Counted from the first letter of the stretch, positions 41,921-52,121 are shown. The stretch is DNA of 64,000 nucleotides from Bradyrhizobium icense (GCF_001693385.1 NZ_CP016428.1:2232001-2296000); one strand, 5' to 3'. Notes: generated by a model from the sequence alone, not told the origin. Translations and numbers: made by a program.

Positions 41921-43837
41921 ATGACGCCTCTTTCCCAACTGACCCGTCGCAACTACCTGATCGCAGCGCATGATGCGTTGGCGACCGCGCTTGCGCTGCT
42001 GGCAAGCTTCTACCTGCGCTTCGAGGGAGGCGAGGCCTTCTATGCCCGCCTGCCGCTGCTGCTGAAGATATTACCGCTGTTTGTCGCTTTCAGCATCGTT
42101 ATCTGCTACGTCTTCAATCTGACAACGACGAAATGGCGTTTCATTTCGCTCCCTGATGCGCTGAACATTCTGCGCGTGGCGACCGTTCTGGCGGTTGCGC
42201 TCGTCGTGCTGGACTATGCCTTCATTTTCGCCGCATCGAACGGCAAGGCGCCGGTGCTGTTCGGCCGTATCACCATCGTGTTCTACTGGTTCCTTCAGGT
42301 GTTCGCGCTGAGCGCGCTCCGCTTCGGCTATCGCTATTTCCGTTACACGCGCGTTCGCCGACATGCCCAGACCGAAGGCGCCTCGGCGACGCTGTTGATC
42401 GGCCGTGCCGCCGACGCCGAGGTGCTGTTGCGCGCGATCGAGAGCGGCGCAGTCAAGCAGCTTTGGCCGGTCGGCGTGCTGTCGCCGTCCGCCGCGGACC
42501 GCGGGCAGTCGATCCGCAACGTGCCGGTGCTGGGCGGGATCGACGACGTCGAGGACGTGGTCCGCGATTATGCCGGACGGGGAAAGCCGATTTCGCGGGT
42601 CGTCATGACGCCGTCGGCGTTCGAACCCGAGGCGCACCCCGAGGCGGTTCTGATGCGGGCCAAGCGGCTCGGGCTGTTCGTCAGGCGCCTGCCGTCGCTC
42701 GAAGGCGGCGACGTGCCGAGGCTGACCAATGTCGCCGTCGAAGACCTTTTGCTGCGGCCAAGCGAGAAGATCGATTACGCGCGGCTTGAAGCGCTGGTGA
42801 AGGGCAAGGCGGTGATCGTCACCGGCGGCGGCGGCTCGATCGGTTCAGAGATATGCGACCGCGTCGCGACCTTTGGCGCTGGGCGGCTGTTGGTGATCGA
42901 GCACTCGGAACCGGCGCTTTACGCGGTTACGGAAGCGCTGACGGCACGCGCGGCCAATGCCGTCATCGAAGGCCGGATCGCCGACATCCGCGATCGTGAC
43001 CGGATCATAAGCCTTATGCGAGAGTTCAGGCCCGATATCGTGTTCCATGCCGCCGCGCTGAAGCACGTGCCGATCCTCGAGCGCGATTGGAGCGAGGGCG
43101 TCAAGACCAACATCTTCGGTTCCGTCAACGTCGCCGACGCGGCGCAGGCGGCGGGCGCCGAAGCCATGGTGATGATCTCGACCGACAAGGCGATCGAGCC
43201 GGTCTCGATGCTGGGCCTGACCAAGCGCTTCGCCGAAATGTATTGTCAGGCGCTCGACCACGACCTGATGACGCAATCGGAGGGCAAGCCGCACATGAGG
43301 CTGATCTCGGTGCGGTTCGGCAACGTGCTGGCCTCGAACGGGTCGGTGGTGCCGAAATTCAAGGCGCAGATCGAGGCCGGCGGTCCTGTCACGGTGACGC
43401 ATCCGGACATGGTCCGGTACTTCATGACGATCCGCGAAGCCTGCGATCTCGTGCTGACCGCAGCCACGCACGCACTGACGCCGGCGCGGCCCGACGTCTC
43501 CGTCTACGTCCTCAACATGGGACAGCCGGTCAAGATCGTGGAGCTTGCCGAGCGGATGATCCGCTTGTCCGGCCTCGAACCGGGCGTCGACATCGAAGTG
43601 GTGTTCACCGGCATGCGGCCGGGCGAGCGGCTGAACGAGATCCTGTTCGCCACCGAGGAGCCGGCGGTGGAGATCGGGGTCGCCGGCATCATGGCGGCGA
43701 AGCCGAATGAGCCGCCGATGCAGACCTTGCGCAAATGGCTTGCGGCGCTGGAGGATGCAATCGCGCGGGATGACCGCTCCACCATCCGTGCGGTGCTCAA
43801 GGATGCCGTGCCGGAATTCGGATCGAACGCCGCCTGA
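41921..43837 (+). CDS. Membrane-bound nucleotide-sugar 4,6-dehydratase, WbpM/CapD/FlaA1 family
   Basis: The 638-residue protein has four N-terminal membrane helices (about residues 13-30, 44-70, 80-105, 108-130), a CoA-binding-like middle with ATLLIGRAADAEVLLRAIES, and a C-terminal SDR domain: VIVTGGGGSIGSEICDRVAT (NAD binding), VFHAAALKHVPILE, MISTDKAIEPVSMLGLTKRF with the active-site Lys. It likely makes UDP-4-keto-6-deoxy sugar from UDP-GlcNAc at the membrane for the first sugar of the repeat unit. It begins the rightward block with the GT4 gene 55 bases downstream. Confidence 0.9.
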   Translation: MTPLSQLTRRNYLIAAHDALATALALLASFYLRFEGGEAFYARLPLLLKILPLFVAFSIVICYVFNLTTTKWRFISLPDALNILRVATVLAVALVVLDYAFIFAASNGKAPVLFGRITIVFYWFLQVFALSALRFGYRYFRYTRVRRHAQTEGASATLLIGRAADAEVLLRAIESGAVKQLWPVGVLSPSAADRGQSIRNVPVLGGIDDVEDVVRDYAGRGKPISRVVMTPSAFEPEAHPEAVLMRAKRLGLFVRRLPSLEGGDVPRLTNVAVEDLLLRPSEKIDYARLEALVKGKAVIVTGGGGSIGSEICDRVATFGAGRLLVIEHSEPALYAVTEALTARAANAVIEGRIADIRDRDRIISLMREFRPDIVFHAAALKHVPILERDWSEGVKTNIFGSVNVADAAQAAGAEAMVMISTDKAIEPVSMLGLTKRFAEMYCQALDHDLMTQSEGKPHMRLISVRFGNVLASNGSVVPKFKAQIEAGGPVTVTHPDMVRYFMTIREACDLVLTAATHALTPARPDVSVYVLNMGQPVKIVELAERMIRLSGLEPGVDIEVVFTGMRPGERLNEILFATEEPAVEIGVAGIMAAKPNEPPMQTLRKWLAALEDAIARDDRSTIRAVLKDAVPEFGSNAA

Positions 43838-43891
43838 TTTTGCTGCCTCGCCCGGTCGGTCCCCGCGGCCATTCGTGCCCCATCGGAAGCC

Positions 43892-45118
43892 ATGATGCAG
43901 AAGTCCGGAAAAGTCGTCGTCGTCAGCCAGCATTATCCGCCCGATCCGAGCACGACGGCGGCGATCATGGCCGCGATTTCCGACCGCGTGGCGCCGGAGG
44001 CCGAGGTGCTGGTGCTGTCGGGAACGGCGGGCTCCGCGATATCGGCGCAAGCGGGCAAGCCTGAGGTCGTCGAGGTCAAGAACTGGATGCCGGGCAAGGG
44101 CGCGCTGGGAAAGCGCGCCGTGGCCGAATTGCTGTTCACGGTCCGGATGTTTTTCGTGTTGCTCGCGAGGTTGCGGCGCGGTGACGTCACGCTGACCGTG
44201 CCGGCGCCCTTCATGCTGCCTTACGTTTTTGCCGCCGCGGCCAAATTGAAAGGCGCGAGATCGGCGCTGATCATGCACGATCTCTATCCCGACGTCCTCG
44301 TCATGGCTGGCCTGTTGAAGCCGCAGTCGATCGTGGCGAAAGCGATGCGCGCCTTGAACGCGCCGATGTTTCGCGCGCTCGATGCCGTCGTCATCATCGG
44401 CCGCGACACCGAGAAGCTGCTGCTGCGCTATGGCGGAATGACGAGCGACAAGATCCGCTTCATTCCGAACTGGGCGACGCTTGCACGCGGCGTTCGCGCG
44501 ATCGGCCCGGACAATCCGTACCGCCGTTCGCTTTCCGCGCGCTTCGTCGTCGGACTGTCAGGCAATCTCGGCTTTACCCACGATCCCGTTATCGTGTTCG
44601 AAGCGGCGCGCCTGCTGCGCGACGACAAGGATATTCACTTTCTGCTGTCGGGCTGGGGAATCGGCTTTGACCAGTTGAAGGCCATGCAGGCTGAAGCAAA
44701 CCTCCCGAACGTTACCCTGGTCGACCGCGTCGAGGACGAGCAGCTAGAGGCGTTTCTTTCGGCGGCGGATGTCTGGATCATTCCCTACCGCAGGAACGTC
44801 GCCGGCGTGTCGGTGCCCAGCCGGTTCTACAATCTGCTGGCGATCGGCCGTCCGGTGATCCTGGTTTCCGAAGCGGATGCCGAGGCGGCACTGACGGTCA
44901 TCGAGCACGATGTCGGCTGGGTGGTCGAGCCCGGCAACGCCGACGAACTGGCCAAAGCGGTCAGTCGCGCCGCCCGGGCCGACGACCCACAGCGCGCCGA
45001 ACGCGCGGCTGAAATCTCCAGGCGTTTTGATTTTGAAGTCGCCATGGCCGACTATTGCGGCCTCATCCGCGAGCTGTCGCAGAAAAACCCGGACTCCAAC
45101 CGTTTCGGTTCTGATTGA
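43892..45118 (+). CDS. Family 4 glycosyltransferase (WbuB-like)
   Basis: The 408-residue protein has a GT-B fold: N-terminal VVVVSQHYPPDPSTTAAIMA, a hinge near DLYPDVLVMAGL, and the C-terminal nucleotide-sugar site with VVGLSGNLGFTHDPVIVFEA, LLSGWGIGFDQLKAM and the VPSRFYNLLAIGRPVILVSEAD segment. WbuB-like GT4 enzymes add amino sugars (FucNAc and relatives) in O-antigen assembly at the inner membrane face. Being next to the dehydratase, it probably uses its product. Confidence 0.86.
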   Translation: MMQKSGKVVVVSQHYPPDPSTTAAIMAAISDRVAPEAEVLVLSGTAGSAISAQAGKPEVVEVKNWMPGKGALGKRAVAELLFTVRMFFVLLARLRRGDVTLTVPAPFMLPYVFAAAAKLKGARSALIMHDLYPDVLVMAGLLKPQSIVAKAMRALNAPMFRALDAVVIIGRDTEKLLLRYGGMTSDKIRFIPNWATLARGVRAIGPDNPYRRSLSARFVVGLSGNLGFTHDPVIVFEAARLLRDDKDIHFLLSGWGIGFDQLKAMQAEANLPNVTLVDRVEDEQLEAFLSAADVWIIPYRRNVAGVSVPSRFYNLLAIGRPVILVSEADAEAALTVIEHDVGWVVEPGNADELAKAVSRAARADDPQRAERAAEISRRFDFEVAMADYCGLIRELSQKNPDSNRFGSD

Positions 45119-45309
45119 ATCAGAACCGCGCTCGAAACCGATTGGAGTGTTCGGCGGGACCTTGTACTCCACGCCGCACACCACGCCCCAGACGCGCGCA
45201 GCGACGTCGCCGGAACGTCCGCGCCCGTTCACACCGGTCGACACCGAAGAACGGCGAGTCGAGCGTCCTCGACTTTTCTTCACATCGTCATCTCGCTCTA
45301 GATGCTCCG

Positions 45310-46911
45310 TTACCTGTAACCACCCGAAGGTACGGCCGTTTGGATATCGCATCGTGCGTTTCGGACTGTCCAACGTTTTGATTCGAATACGATGGCAGTA
45401 GCCATCTCTGCGCGAAGGTGTTCGGCACAATAGGTGCCGAGAAGCGTCAGCGATCCATCCCTCGCGGAAATCATTATGCCGTCTGCCGATTTCAGCCGCG
45501 TAACCAATCCTCTTCCTTCGGCCTCTTCCGCTCTAGCTACCGCGAACGGGGCGAACGTGAATACCCCTAAGCCGTATATTCTCAACCCGCGAAGGTCTGG
45601 ATTTGTGAAGAGAAGAGGAAACGCGTGCTCGAACGGGAAGCTGTCTCCCCACACCACGATTGAATCGGACGTGCGGTAATGACTGGCTTGGACATCAGCG
45701 AGCATTCTGTCGGAGATGCGGGCTTCCGCGATTATAGTGCTAGCACTTATTAGGCTTGCTCCTGCCAGTACTATCACAATGACTACCCGCTTTAAGGAGG
45801 ATGCTGCAGAGTCGAGTGCAATCGGCAAAAGAATTAGAAGCACAAGTAAGGGAAAGTAAACTCGTAACAGTCCAGGGCGCCCAACCAATCCCATAGCGAC
45901 CAGACCGCACAAAAAGAGCAGCCAGGATAGTATCACCCGGCGCCGCAACTTCAGCGTCAATAGGACGATGGCCACGGCGAGCAGAGGAAACAACTGTGGT
46001 TCGGCGAGCGATGAAATGGCAGTTCGGACGGATTCGAATTGAGCGCTCACTCCAGAAGGGCCGAGTTCTGACAGGATCGACTGCAGCTGCTCGGGATTCG
46101 CGATCTGCCGATCAATAACAAACCAACCTGAGAGCAGTTCGACATCGTTTTTTGACAAATTGTGCCGGGCCATAATATCGGGCTGCGCGAGGAGCCGGGC
46201 TTTGGCATCAAAGTCCGTAAAGGGAGCGCGCGCCGCGTTCAATTGCCAGAAGTAGTTCCAGTCTGGCCCAGAAGTGGACCAGTTGCCAAAAAACCATGCT
46301 GCCAGGATGGCACATATCGTTAGCGTCAGCGCTAGTTGAACCCTGCGTTCTTTCTGGAAGAGTGCCCATGGGAGACACGGAAGAGCGACGCCCATAACGA
46401 GAGCAAACTCCCAGCTGCGAACGAGGTAACTAAGAAATGCGAATGCGCATGATGCGGCGAGGCACAAACTGCTCTGGTTTCTTGCATAAACGAGCAACCC
46501 GAGCACGGCTGCGCAAGCCAACAATCCGGCGTTTATCGTAAACTGTGGAAAGAGAACGGGTCGGAACAGAAGAAGCACAATGAGGAATGCGCTAGTGAGA
46601 TAACTGGCGCCCAATCGGTACAGAAAGTATACAAACGCCGTTCCGACCAACGCGATAGTCCCCAGCGTCGCGAGAGAATAGCCGAGGACTCCGTGGACCG
46701 TTGGCAACGCGCGAACAAGGTAGCCCCAGAGAACATTTGAAAAGAGCAGATTAGGTGTGCCGTACGCTGCCAAACCGTAGCCGTGCGCCACCATTGACAT
46801 GGCGACGTCGTCGTTCGTCTCCCATCGGGGATTGAACAAGATACACAGCAAAACAACGAACGTGCTAGCGAACGTCAAACCGACGATGAGGGGATGAATT
46901 TTCAGCTTCAA
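45310..46911 (-). CDS. Polytopic membrane protein, GT-C-like
   Basis: The 533-residue protein has about 10-12 hydrophobic segments, for example HPLIVGLTFASTFVVLLCIL, YSLATLGTIALVGTAFVYFL and FPLLAVAIVLLTLKL. The first loop contains NPRWETNDDVAMSMVAHGYG, an acidic motif typical of GT-C-fold membrane glycosyltransferases. No named family is certain. The composition is less G+C-rich by eye than the genes at 41-45 kb, as is common for exchanged O-antigen genes. It is convergent with the GT4 gene. Confidence 0.7.
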   Translation of the reverse strand: MKLKIHPLIVGLTFASTFVVLLCILFNPRWETNDDVAMSMVAHGYGLAAYGTPNLLFSNVLWGYLVRALPTVHGVLGYSLATLGTIALVGTAFVYFLYRLGASYLTSAFLIVLLLFRPVLFPQFTINAGLLACAAVLGLLVYARNQSSLCLAASCAFAFLSYLVRSWEFALVMGVALPCLPWALFQKERRVQLALTLTICAILAAWFFGNWSTSGPDWNYFWQLNAARAPFTDFDAKARLLAQPDIMARHNLSKNDVELLSGWFVIDRQIANPEQLQSILSELGPSGVSAQFESVRTAISSLAEPQLFPLLAVAIVLLTLKLRRRVILSWLLFLCGLVAMGLVGRPGLLRVYFPLLVLLILLPIALDSAASSLKRVVIVIVLAGASLISASTIIAEARISDRMLADVQASHYRTSDSIVVWGDSFPFEHAFPLLFTNPDLRGLRIYGLGVFTFAPFAVARAEEAEGRGLVTRLKSADGIMISARDGSLTLLGTYCAEHLRAEMATAIVFESKRWTVRNARCDIQTAVPSGGYR

Positions 46912-47473
46912 CTTAGCAGTCTTCTCCGATGTATGCCGCCAATTACGAAGTCAAAGTGGAGCATCCAACAGCGCTCTGGCTTGGCCTGGGTCGAGCGTCA
47001 TGCGTAGCTTCGGGTCGGCCAGAGCCCAATCCCCGGATCGCATAGGAGTTGAGAACGGTCGCAAGCAACCTATTTCACCGCGCGTCACAGCTTGCAACGT
47101 GCGCTTGAGGTTTAACGCGGGGTCGCCACTGAGTGGGCCTTATTTCGATCCGGCGTGGCCATTGGGCAACAGTAGCGGTGACGGTTGTTATGGATCTTGA
47201 CGTGCGTTCGTCGATGCTTTCTCTTTCCGCGTGAATAACTCCAAATCTTATTCGCCCAGGTTGAGGGGATCGCTGGATGGCGCTAGCTTGCCCGGCAGAC
47301 TCATTCGCTGTTGCGAACTCTACCCCAGGATAGATCCTCGCCGCGACTGAAACTGGTCTCTGTGACCTTGCTACCCTACCAGTGCGATAGAAGGCTCAGT
47401 TCTTGACTTGAGAAATGGTGCACCTCCAACGGCGCGGGCAGGCGATACGGAGACATCCCCTTTTGCGGGAGGG
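46912..47473. other. Divergent intergenic region between two membrane-protein genes
   Basis: About 560 bases without a supported gene. It should hold both promoters. No clear -35/-10 pair or hairpin was recognised. Confidence 0.4.
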
Positions 47474-49273
47474 ATGGAGCGGTTCGCGCTCGGCGCGTGC
47501 GCCGCAGCGGCCATGCTGCTGCTCGTTTGGGTTCTCTCCCGTTGTCGATCAGGTTTTGATTTCACCGATGAAGGCTTCTATCTGAATTGGATTTCATCGC
47601 CGTGGGATTACAGCGCCTCGGTCAGCCAGTTCGGATTTGCATACCATCCCCTTTACCGGCTGGTCGGCGGCGACATCGCCTTGCTTAGGCAGGCAAACGT
47701 CCTGATCATCTTCGCGTCAGCGTTTGCGCTTTGCGCGATTTTGCTTCATTCGATCGTTGCAGAACGCATCGATGGCAGATCAGCGCCGCGCATCTGGATC
47801 GTGGCATTGGCACTTGTCATAGCAGCCAGCTCGTTGACGTTTTTCGACCTGTGGCTGCCCACCCCTGGTTACAATTCGTTGACCTTCACGTCTCTGATGT
47901 TCGCAGCCATAGGCGTGCTGATGACCTCTCGTGAAGCATCGACGCTCAGCCTTATGGGATGGGTCATGATCGGAACAGCCGGCGCGCTTTCATTTCTGGC
48001 GAAACCAACATCGGCCGCACTGCTCGGATGCGCCGTGGTCGTGTATCTCGTTATCGCGCGCAAGCTTTGGATGCGCGGACTGGTGATTTCCATCCTTGCG
48101 GCGGCCGCGCTACTGGGCGTGTCGGCACTGGCGATTGACGGATCGATTGGCACGTTCGTCGATCGTGTTCTGGAAGGTGCCCGAATTGGCAGCCTACTCA
48201 CGCCTGACCAACCTATCGCGCGTATGTTTCGCATAGATTCGTTCAATTTCAGCAGAGAGCAGCGAGTCAATTTTGCCTTGCTGCTCGTCGTCGCCTTTAT
48301 CGCAACATCTCTGGCCACTCGTGCAAACGCCGCCGCAAGGATCGCAGCAGCGCTGCTGGCCCTGGTTTTCGCCGGGTTGAGCATCTCCGTGAGCGGAGGG
48401 GCGCTGGCGCCGCACATTTCATACGAACCGTTCCAACCCATGCAGTTTTGGGCTGTTTCCTTAGCGCTCGTCCTTTTCGCGATGTTGTCGCCGCGGCGGA
48501 GCTACCGGGCTCTGTCGCGCAACAGTCTTGCCCTGGTGGTGTTCTTTATCGTGCTGCCTCACGTCTATGCGTTCGGCACCGGCAATAACTATTGGGAGCA
48601 GGCTGGGCGTGCAGGGCTCTTCTGGTTGTTGGCCGGCCTTGTCCTCAGCATGGGGCTACTGGCAGGGAATGCAGCATGGCGCAATGTCGTTCCGATCGCC
48701 GCAGCAGCCCTGCTTGTTCCGACCGGCGTCCTGTTTGCCGCAATGGAAAATCCTTATCGACAAGCACAACCGCTGCGGCTTCAGAAGACGGCGGTCGAAA
48801 TCGGCAGCGAAAAATCGAGCCTTCTTCTAACCAGGGAGGCGGCGGCCTATATTCGACAGCTCAGGAAAATTGCGGCGGAAAACGGCTTCAAGGCGGGCGA
48901 TCCGACGCTCGACCTCAGTGGCGTCAGCCCTGGATCAGTCTATGCGATCGGGGCACGTGCGCCGGGTGCCGGGTGGCTGCTCGCCGGATACTCGGGAAGC
49001 AACGACTTTTTCAACGCGGCGCTTGACAGGGTGGGGTGCGAGCCAATCGTGGCGTCCTGGATACTGACGGAGCGGACTTCGCCAAATGCGCTTTCATCCG
49101 ATCTGCTGCGGCGCTACGGAATCGATTTCTCACACGATTATGTCGAAGTTGGATCGCTTCGTTCTGTGCGTAGCTTCTCGCCGCGAGAGTTCGAAAGTCG
49201 CCTGCTGAAACCGGTTCGAACCTTGGACGTTGCTCGCGAGGCTTGCGAACTGGCGAAACGAGCAGCGGGGTAA
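47474..49273 (+). CDS. Polytopic membrane protein, GT-C-like glycosyltransferase
   Basis: From ATG 47474, preceded by GGGAGG, the 599-residue protein has about 11 membrane helices. Its first periplasmic loop FDFTDEGFYLNWISSPWDYS has the acidic motif and WDY typical of GT-C enzymes, which use polyprenyl-phosphate sugars on the periplasmic side. A soluble C-terminal domain (about residues 430-599) follows the helices. An in-frame TTG at 47408 is an alternative start. It may transfer a sugar loaded by the GT2 at 32787, but this is inference. Confidence 0.72.
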   Translation: MERFALGACAAAAMLLLVWVLSRCRSGFDFTDEGFYLNWISSPWDYSASVSQFGFAYHPLYRLVGGDIALLRQANVLIIFASAFALCAILLHSIVAERIDGRSAPRIWIVALALVIAASSLTFFDLWLPTPGYNSLTFTSLMFAAIGVLMTSREASTLSLMGWVMIGTAGALSFLAKPTSAALLGCAVVVYLVIARKLWMRGLVISILAAAALLGVSALAIDGSIGTFVDRVLEGARIGSLLTPDQPIARMFRIDSFNFSREQRVNFALLLVVAFIATSLATRANAAARIAAALLALVFAGLSISVSGGALAPHISYEPFQPMQFWAVSLALVLFAMLSPRRSYRALSRNSLALVVFFIVLPHVYAFGTGNNYWEQAGRAGLFWLLAGLVLSMGLLAGNAAWRNVVPIAAAALLVPTGVLFAAMENPYRQAQPLRLQKTAVEIGSEKSSLLLTREAAAYIRQLRKIAAENGFKAGDPTLDLSGVSPGSVYAIGARAPGAGWLLAGYSGSNDFFNAALDRVGCEPIVASWILTERTSPNALSSDLLRRYGIDFSHDYVEVGSLRSVRSFSPREFESRLLKPVRTLDVAREACELAKRAAG

Positions 49274-49499
49274 CAGAATTCATCACCGTTCGATCGCGTT
49301 GCCTGACAGAAGCTCATCCGTCGGGACTCCGAAGAGTACTGCAGGCGAAATTTCACCACGTAAGTATGGCTCCATCCTCCAAAAATCCTACTGCGCGCAT
49401 TTTCTCGCCGCTTTCCTCGAGTTCCCAAGCTACCGGGCTGTGCGTGGTCTGGTATAGAGGATTGTTCTCACTCCGCTTCGAGACTACCGCCACAGTGTC

Positions 49500-49590
49500 G
49501 CAAATTAAGAAGAATGGAACGCACTGCATCGCAGACTCGCTGCTGCTGCGCCTCGCTTCACTCAAACCGAACCTGTCGGCACGTCTTCTG
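49500..49590 (-). pseudogene. Fragment of a DegT/WecE-type transaminase C-terminus
   Basis: On the minus strand, one frame reads RFGLSEA and the next frame SEAQQQRVCDAVRSILLNLR. Together they match the C-terminal end of the intact transaminase at 39493, which reads FGLSESQQQRVCETLTALVK. The DNA also shares CGCTGCTGCTG and a CACTCAAxCCGAACC block. The frame break and missing body show it is a leftover of a duplicated or replaced transaminase gene next to rmlAB. Confidence 0.6.
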
Positions 49591-49617
49591 AACCAGCATC
49601 CATCGATCGTATGGCCA

Positions 49618-50514
49618 CTATCTCTCAGTCAGCGGAGAGGCTTCGAGAAGCGAGCGGAGATAAAGTTGGTAATCGGTCTTGGGGTTCGGATCAATCAGAC
49701 GCTCAAATGCAGACTGATCAATGAACTTCATGCGTAAGGCAACTTCCTCCGGACAGGCGATTTTGAGTCCTGTACGTTCTTCCACTACCTTCACAAATTG
49801 AGCCGCTTCGAAGAGATCGCGATGTGTTCCACCGTCCAGCCAAGCAACGCCCCGACCGAACAGCCTCACCCTCAGATCACCCATCGCCAGATACCGGCGA
49901 TTCACATCTGTTATTTCGAGCTCTCCACGTGCTGAAGGCCTAATCTCATTCGAAATTTGGAGAACACGCTCGTCATAAAAATAGAGGCCCGGAATGGCGA
50001 GGCGAGATCGCGAATTTTTTGGTTTCTCCTCTATGTCGATTGCGCGGCCGCCTTCATCGAGGACGACCACTCCATAAGCCGACGGATCCGCCACCTCATA
50101 GCCGAATACCGTCGCCCCACTTTCTTGAGCCATCGCCTCTAATAACAAACGGGGGAGGCCGGCACCGAAGAAAATGTTGTCTCCAAGAGCGAGCGCGACG
50201 TTGTGCCCCGTGATGTCGCTTGCCGCTATGCGAAAGCACTCCGCTATTCCGCCTGGTCGCTCTTGCGGACGGTATACAATAGTGATCCCCCAACGCTTCC
50301 CGTCGCCAAGCAACGTGCTCATTTGATCGAGAGCTTGAGGATTGGAAATAATGACAAAGTCCCGCACCCCGCCGAGCATAAGGGTGGTGAGCGGGTAGTA
50401 AATCATCGGCTTGTCGTAGACCGGCAGTAGGTGCTTGTTCACGACGTGAGTAAGCGGAAACAAGCGGCTCCCGCTCCCTCCGGCGACAATAATGCCTTTC
50501 CATTTCCTCATCAT
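49618..50514 (-). CDS. rfbA: Glucose-1-phosphate thymidylyltransferase
   Basis: The 298-residue protein has the RmlA signatures KGIIVAGGSGSRLFPLTHVV (nucleotide-binding loop), VYDKPMIYYPLTTLMLGG, NVALALGDNIFFGAGL and EKPKNSRSRLAIPGLYFYD. It makes dTDP-glucose from glucose-1-phosphate and dTTP in the cytosol. Its start overlaps the stop of rfbB by four bases, so both are translated together. It supplies RmlB and then the WecE/RffA-like transaminase, since no rmlC or rmlD is in the window. Confidence 0.94.
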   Translation of the reverse strand: MMRKWKGIIVAGGSGSRLFPLTHVVNKHLLPVYDKPMIYYPLTTLMLGGVRDFVIISNPQALDQMSTLLGDGKRWGITIVYRPQERPGGIAECFRIAASDITGHNVALALGDNIFFGAGLPRLLLEAMAQESGATVFGYEVADPSAYGVVVLDEGGRAIDIEEKPKNSRSRLAIPGLYFYDERVLQISNEIRPSARGELEITDVNRRYLAMGDLRVRLFGRGVAWLDGGTHRDLFEAAQFVKVVEERTGLKIACPEEVALRMKFIDQSAFERLIDPNPKTDYQLYLRSLLEASPLTER

Positions 50515-51578
50515 CGGCCTTTCGATTGTCCGACCGGCAATCTTAGCCCCAGACGGTCATCGACATTCAAGTCATCCAATGTCCAATCCATGTGGTCGAG
50601 ATACCAATCCACCGTCTTGGACAAGCCGGTTTGCAGACTTTCCCGAGGCAGCCAGCCAAGTTCTTGTCGAGCTTTCGTTGAATCTATTGCGTAGCGATAG
50701 TCATGCCCCGGCCGATCGGCGACAAACTGAATCAACTGCGCATAGCCTTGGCCGTCTCGGCGTGGCCGTCGTTCGTCCAAAAGCTTACAAATTTCTGTTG
50801 CCAGCGCTATGTTGCTAACTTGGCAGAGGCCTCCAATATTGTAACTGCTGCCCTCCGTACCTTTGGTGCAGATGGCCGCGATTGCTGCCACATGGTCATT
50901 CACGTAGAGCCAATCGCGGACGTTCTGACCTTGGCCATAGATTGGAATGGGTTGGCCGGCGATCGCTTTTCGGATAATCGTGGGAATCAGTTTCTCTCGG
51001 TTTTGGAATGGCCCGTAGTTGTTTGAACAATTGGAAATTATCGTGGGCAAGCCAAAGGTCGCATACCATGCTCGGACCAAGTGGTCAGCTCCCGCCTTGC
51101 TCGCCGCGTAAGGTGAATTAGGGCGGTAGGCAGTCGTTTCTTTGAAGAGCCCCTGATCGCCAAGGCTGCCGTAAACTTCATCTGTGGAAATGTGAATGAA
51201 TCGGAAGGCACTCTGCTCCACCAAATTCAGATTGCTCCAAAACTGAAGAGCGCATTGTAGCATCGTAAACGTGCCAGTCACGTTCGTGTCTACGAACTTA
51301 CCGGGATCCTCAATTGAGCGGTCGACGTGGGTCTCGGCAGCAAAATGCCAAACCGCTTGCGGCGCGAACCTCTGAAACAACACAGCGATGTCATCGCGGT
51401 CCAGTATATCGTGCCTCTCAAAGCGGTAATTGGGAAAGTCGGCAACAGCGGCGACAGTTCTGGAATCGCCAGCATAGGTCAGCTTGTCGATATTAAGAAC
51501 CTGATGGCCGGCTTGCACCAGATATCTCACCGCCGCCGAGCCGATAAATCCGCAGCCTCCTGTAATCAGAAACCTCAT
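50511..51578 (-). CDS. rfbB: dTDP-glucose 4,6-dehydratase
   Basis: The 355-residue SDR has RFLITGGCGFIGSAAVRYLV for NAD, HFAAETHVDRSIEDPGKFVD, ISTDEVYGSLGDQGLFKETT, and the active-site YxxxK in NSPYAASKAGADHLV. It produces dTDP-4-keto-6-deoxyglucose. It is the first gene of the rfbBA pair. Lack of RmlC/RmlD in the window means the product probably goes to 4-amino-sugar synthesis rather than rhamnose, unless those genes lie elsewhere. Confidence 0.94.
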   Translation of the reverse strand: MRFLITGGCGFIGSAAVRYLVQAGHQVLNIDKLTYAGDSRTVAAVADFPNYRFERHDILDRDDIAVLFQRFAPQAVWHFAAETHVDRSIEDPGKFVDTNVTGTFTMLQCALQFWSNLNLVEQSAFRFIHISTDEVYGSLGDQGLFKETTAYRPNSPYAASKAGADHLVRAWYATFGLPTIISNCSNNYGPFQNREKLIPTIIRKAIAGQPIPIYGQGQNVRDWLYVNDHVAAIAAICTKGTEGSSYNIGGLCQVSNIALATEICKLLDERRPRRDGQGYAQLIQFVADRPGHDYRYAIDSTKARQELGWLPRESLQTGLSKTVDWYLDHMDWTLDDLNVDDRLGLRLPVGQSKGR

Positions 51579-52121
51579 CTGCGATCTACCGGTTGTTGAC
51601 GGTTACTTTCGGGAAAATGGCACTGGAAGCAGAACGAAACAAAGTGGAAGGTTAGCTGAGAGCATTTTCTGATCGCTCGTACGATCCTTTGCTATCATAG
51701 ATATTGCTTCGATTACGGGTCTACTCGCAAGCCCTGCATCGCAAGAACGACGTCAGTTGGTACTGCTTTGCCATTTTGCGCACTTGTATCAAGTTTGGAA
51801 CGTGCGATCGCCAACCTTGAATTCATTTGCGGGACATAGTGAACGGCTAGTGCGATCACGCGCATCCGGGAACAGATGGATGCAGAGATTGCGCGCATGG
51901 GTATGTCTTCCTCCCGGTTTGTCAAGCGGAAATAGCGGGTATGCCGGTTGAGCCACCCTCTTATGTATGCGCCGCTGGCGATCCTCGATTGGCGGTCGAG
52001 GCGCTTCGATCCGAGGCTCGCGGTGAACTTGTGGATGTGCCCGAGAGGAACCCGGATTCAGGCGATCAAAGGCGCCTCCGAATGAGCTATTAAAAGCATT
52101 ATCGGCTCGCCAATTGATGAG
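51579..52121. other. Intergenic region between rfbB and the polymerase-like gene
   Basis: About 540 bases without a supported gene. A minus-strand frame at 51713-51925 (ending LDTSAQNGKAVPTDVVLAMQ plus a few residues) has protein-like composition but no homology I know, so it is not called. Confidence 0.4.

Noticed and set aside
51713..51925. 70-codon minus-strand frame between rfbB and the polymerase-like gene
   Set aside because: Protein-like composition but no domain, and no clear promoter or ribosome-binding site; too weak to call.
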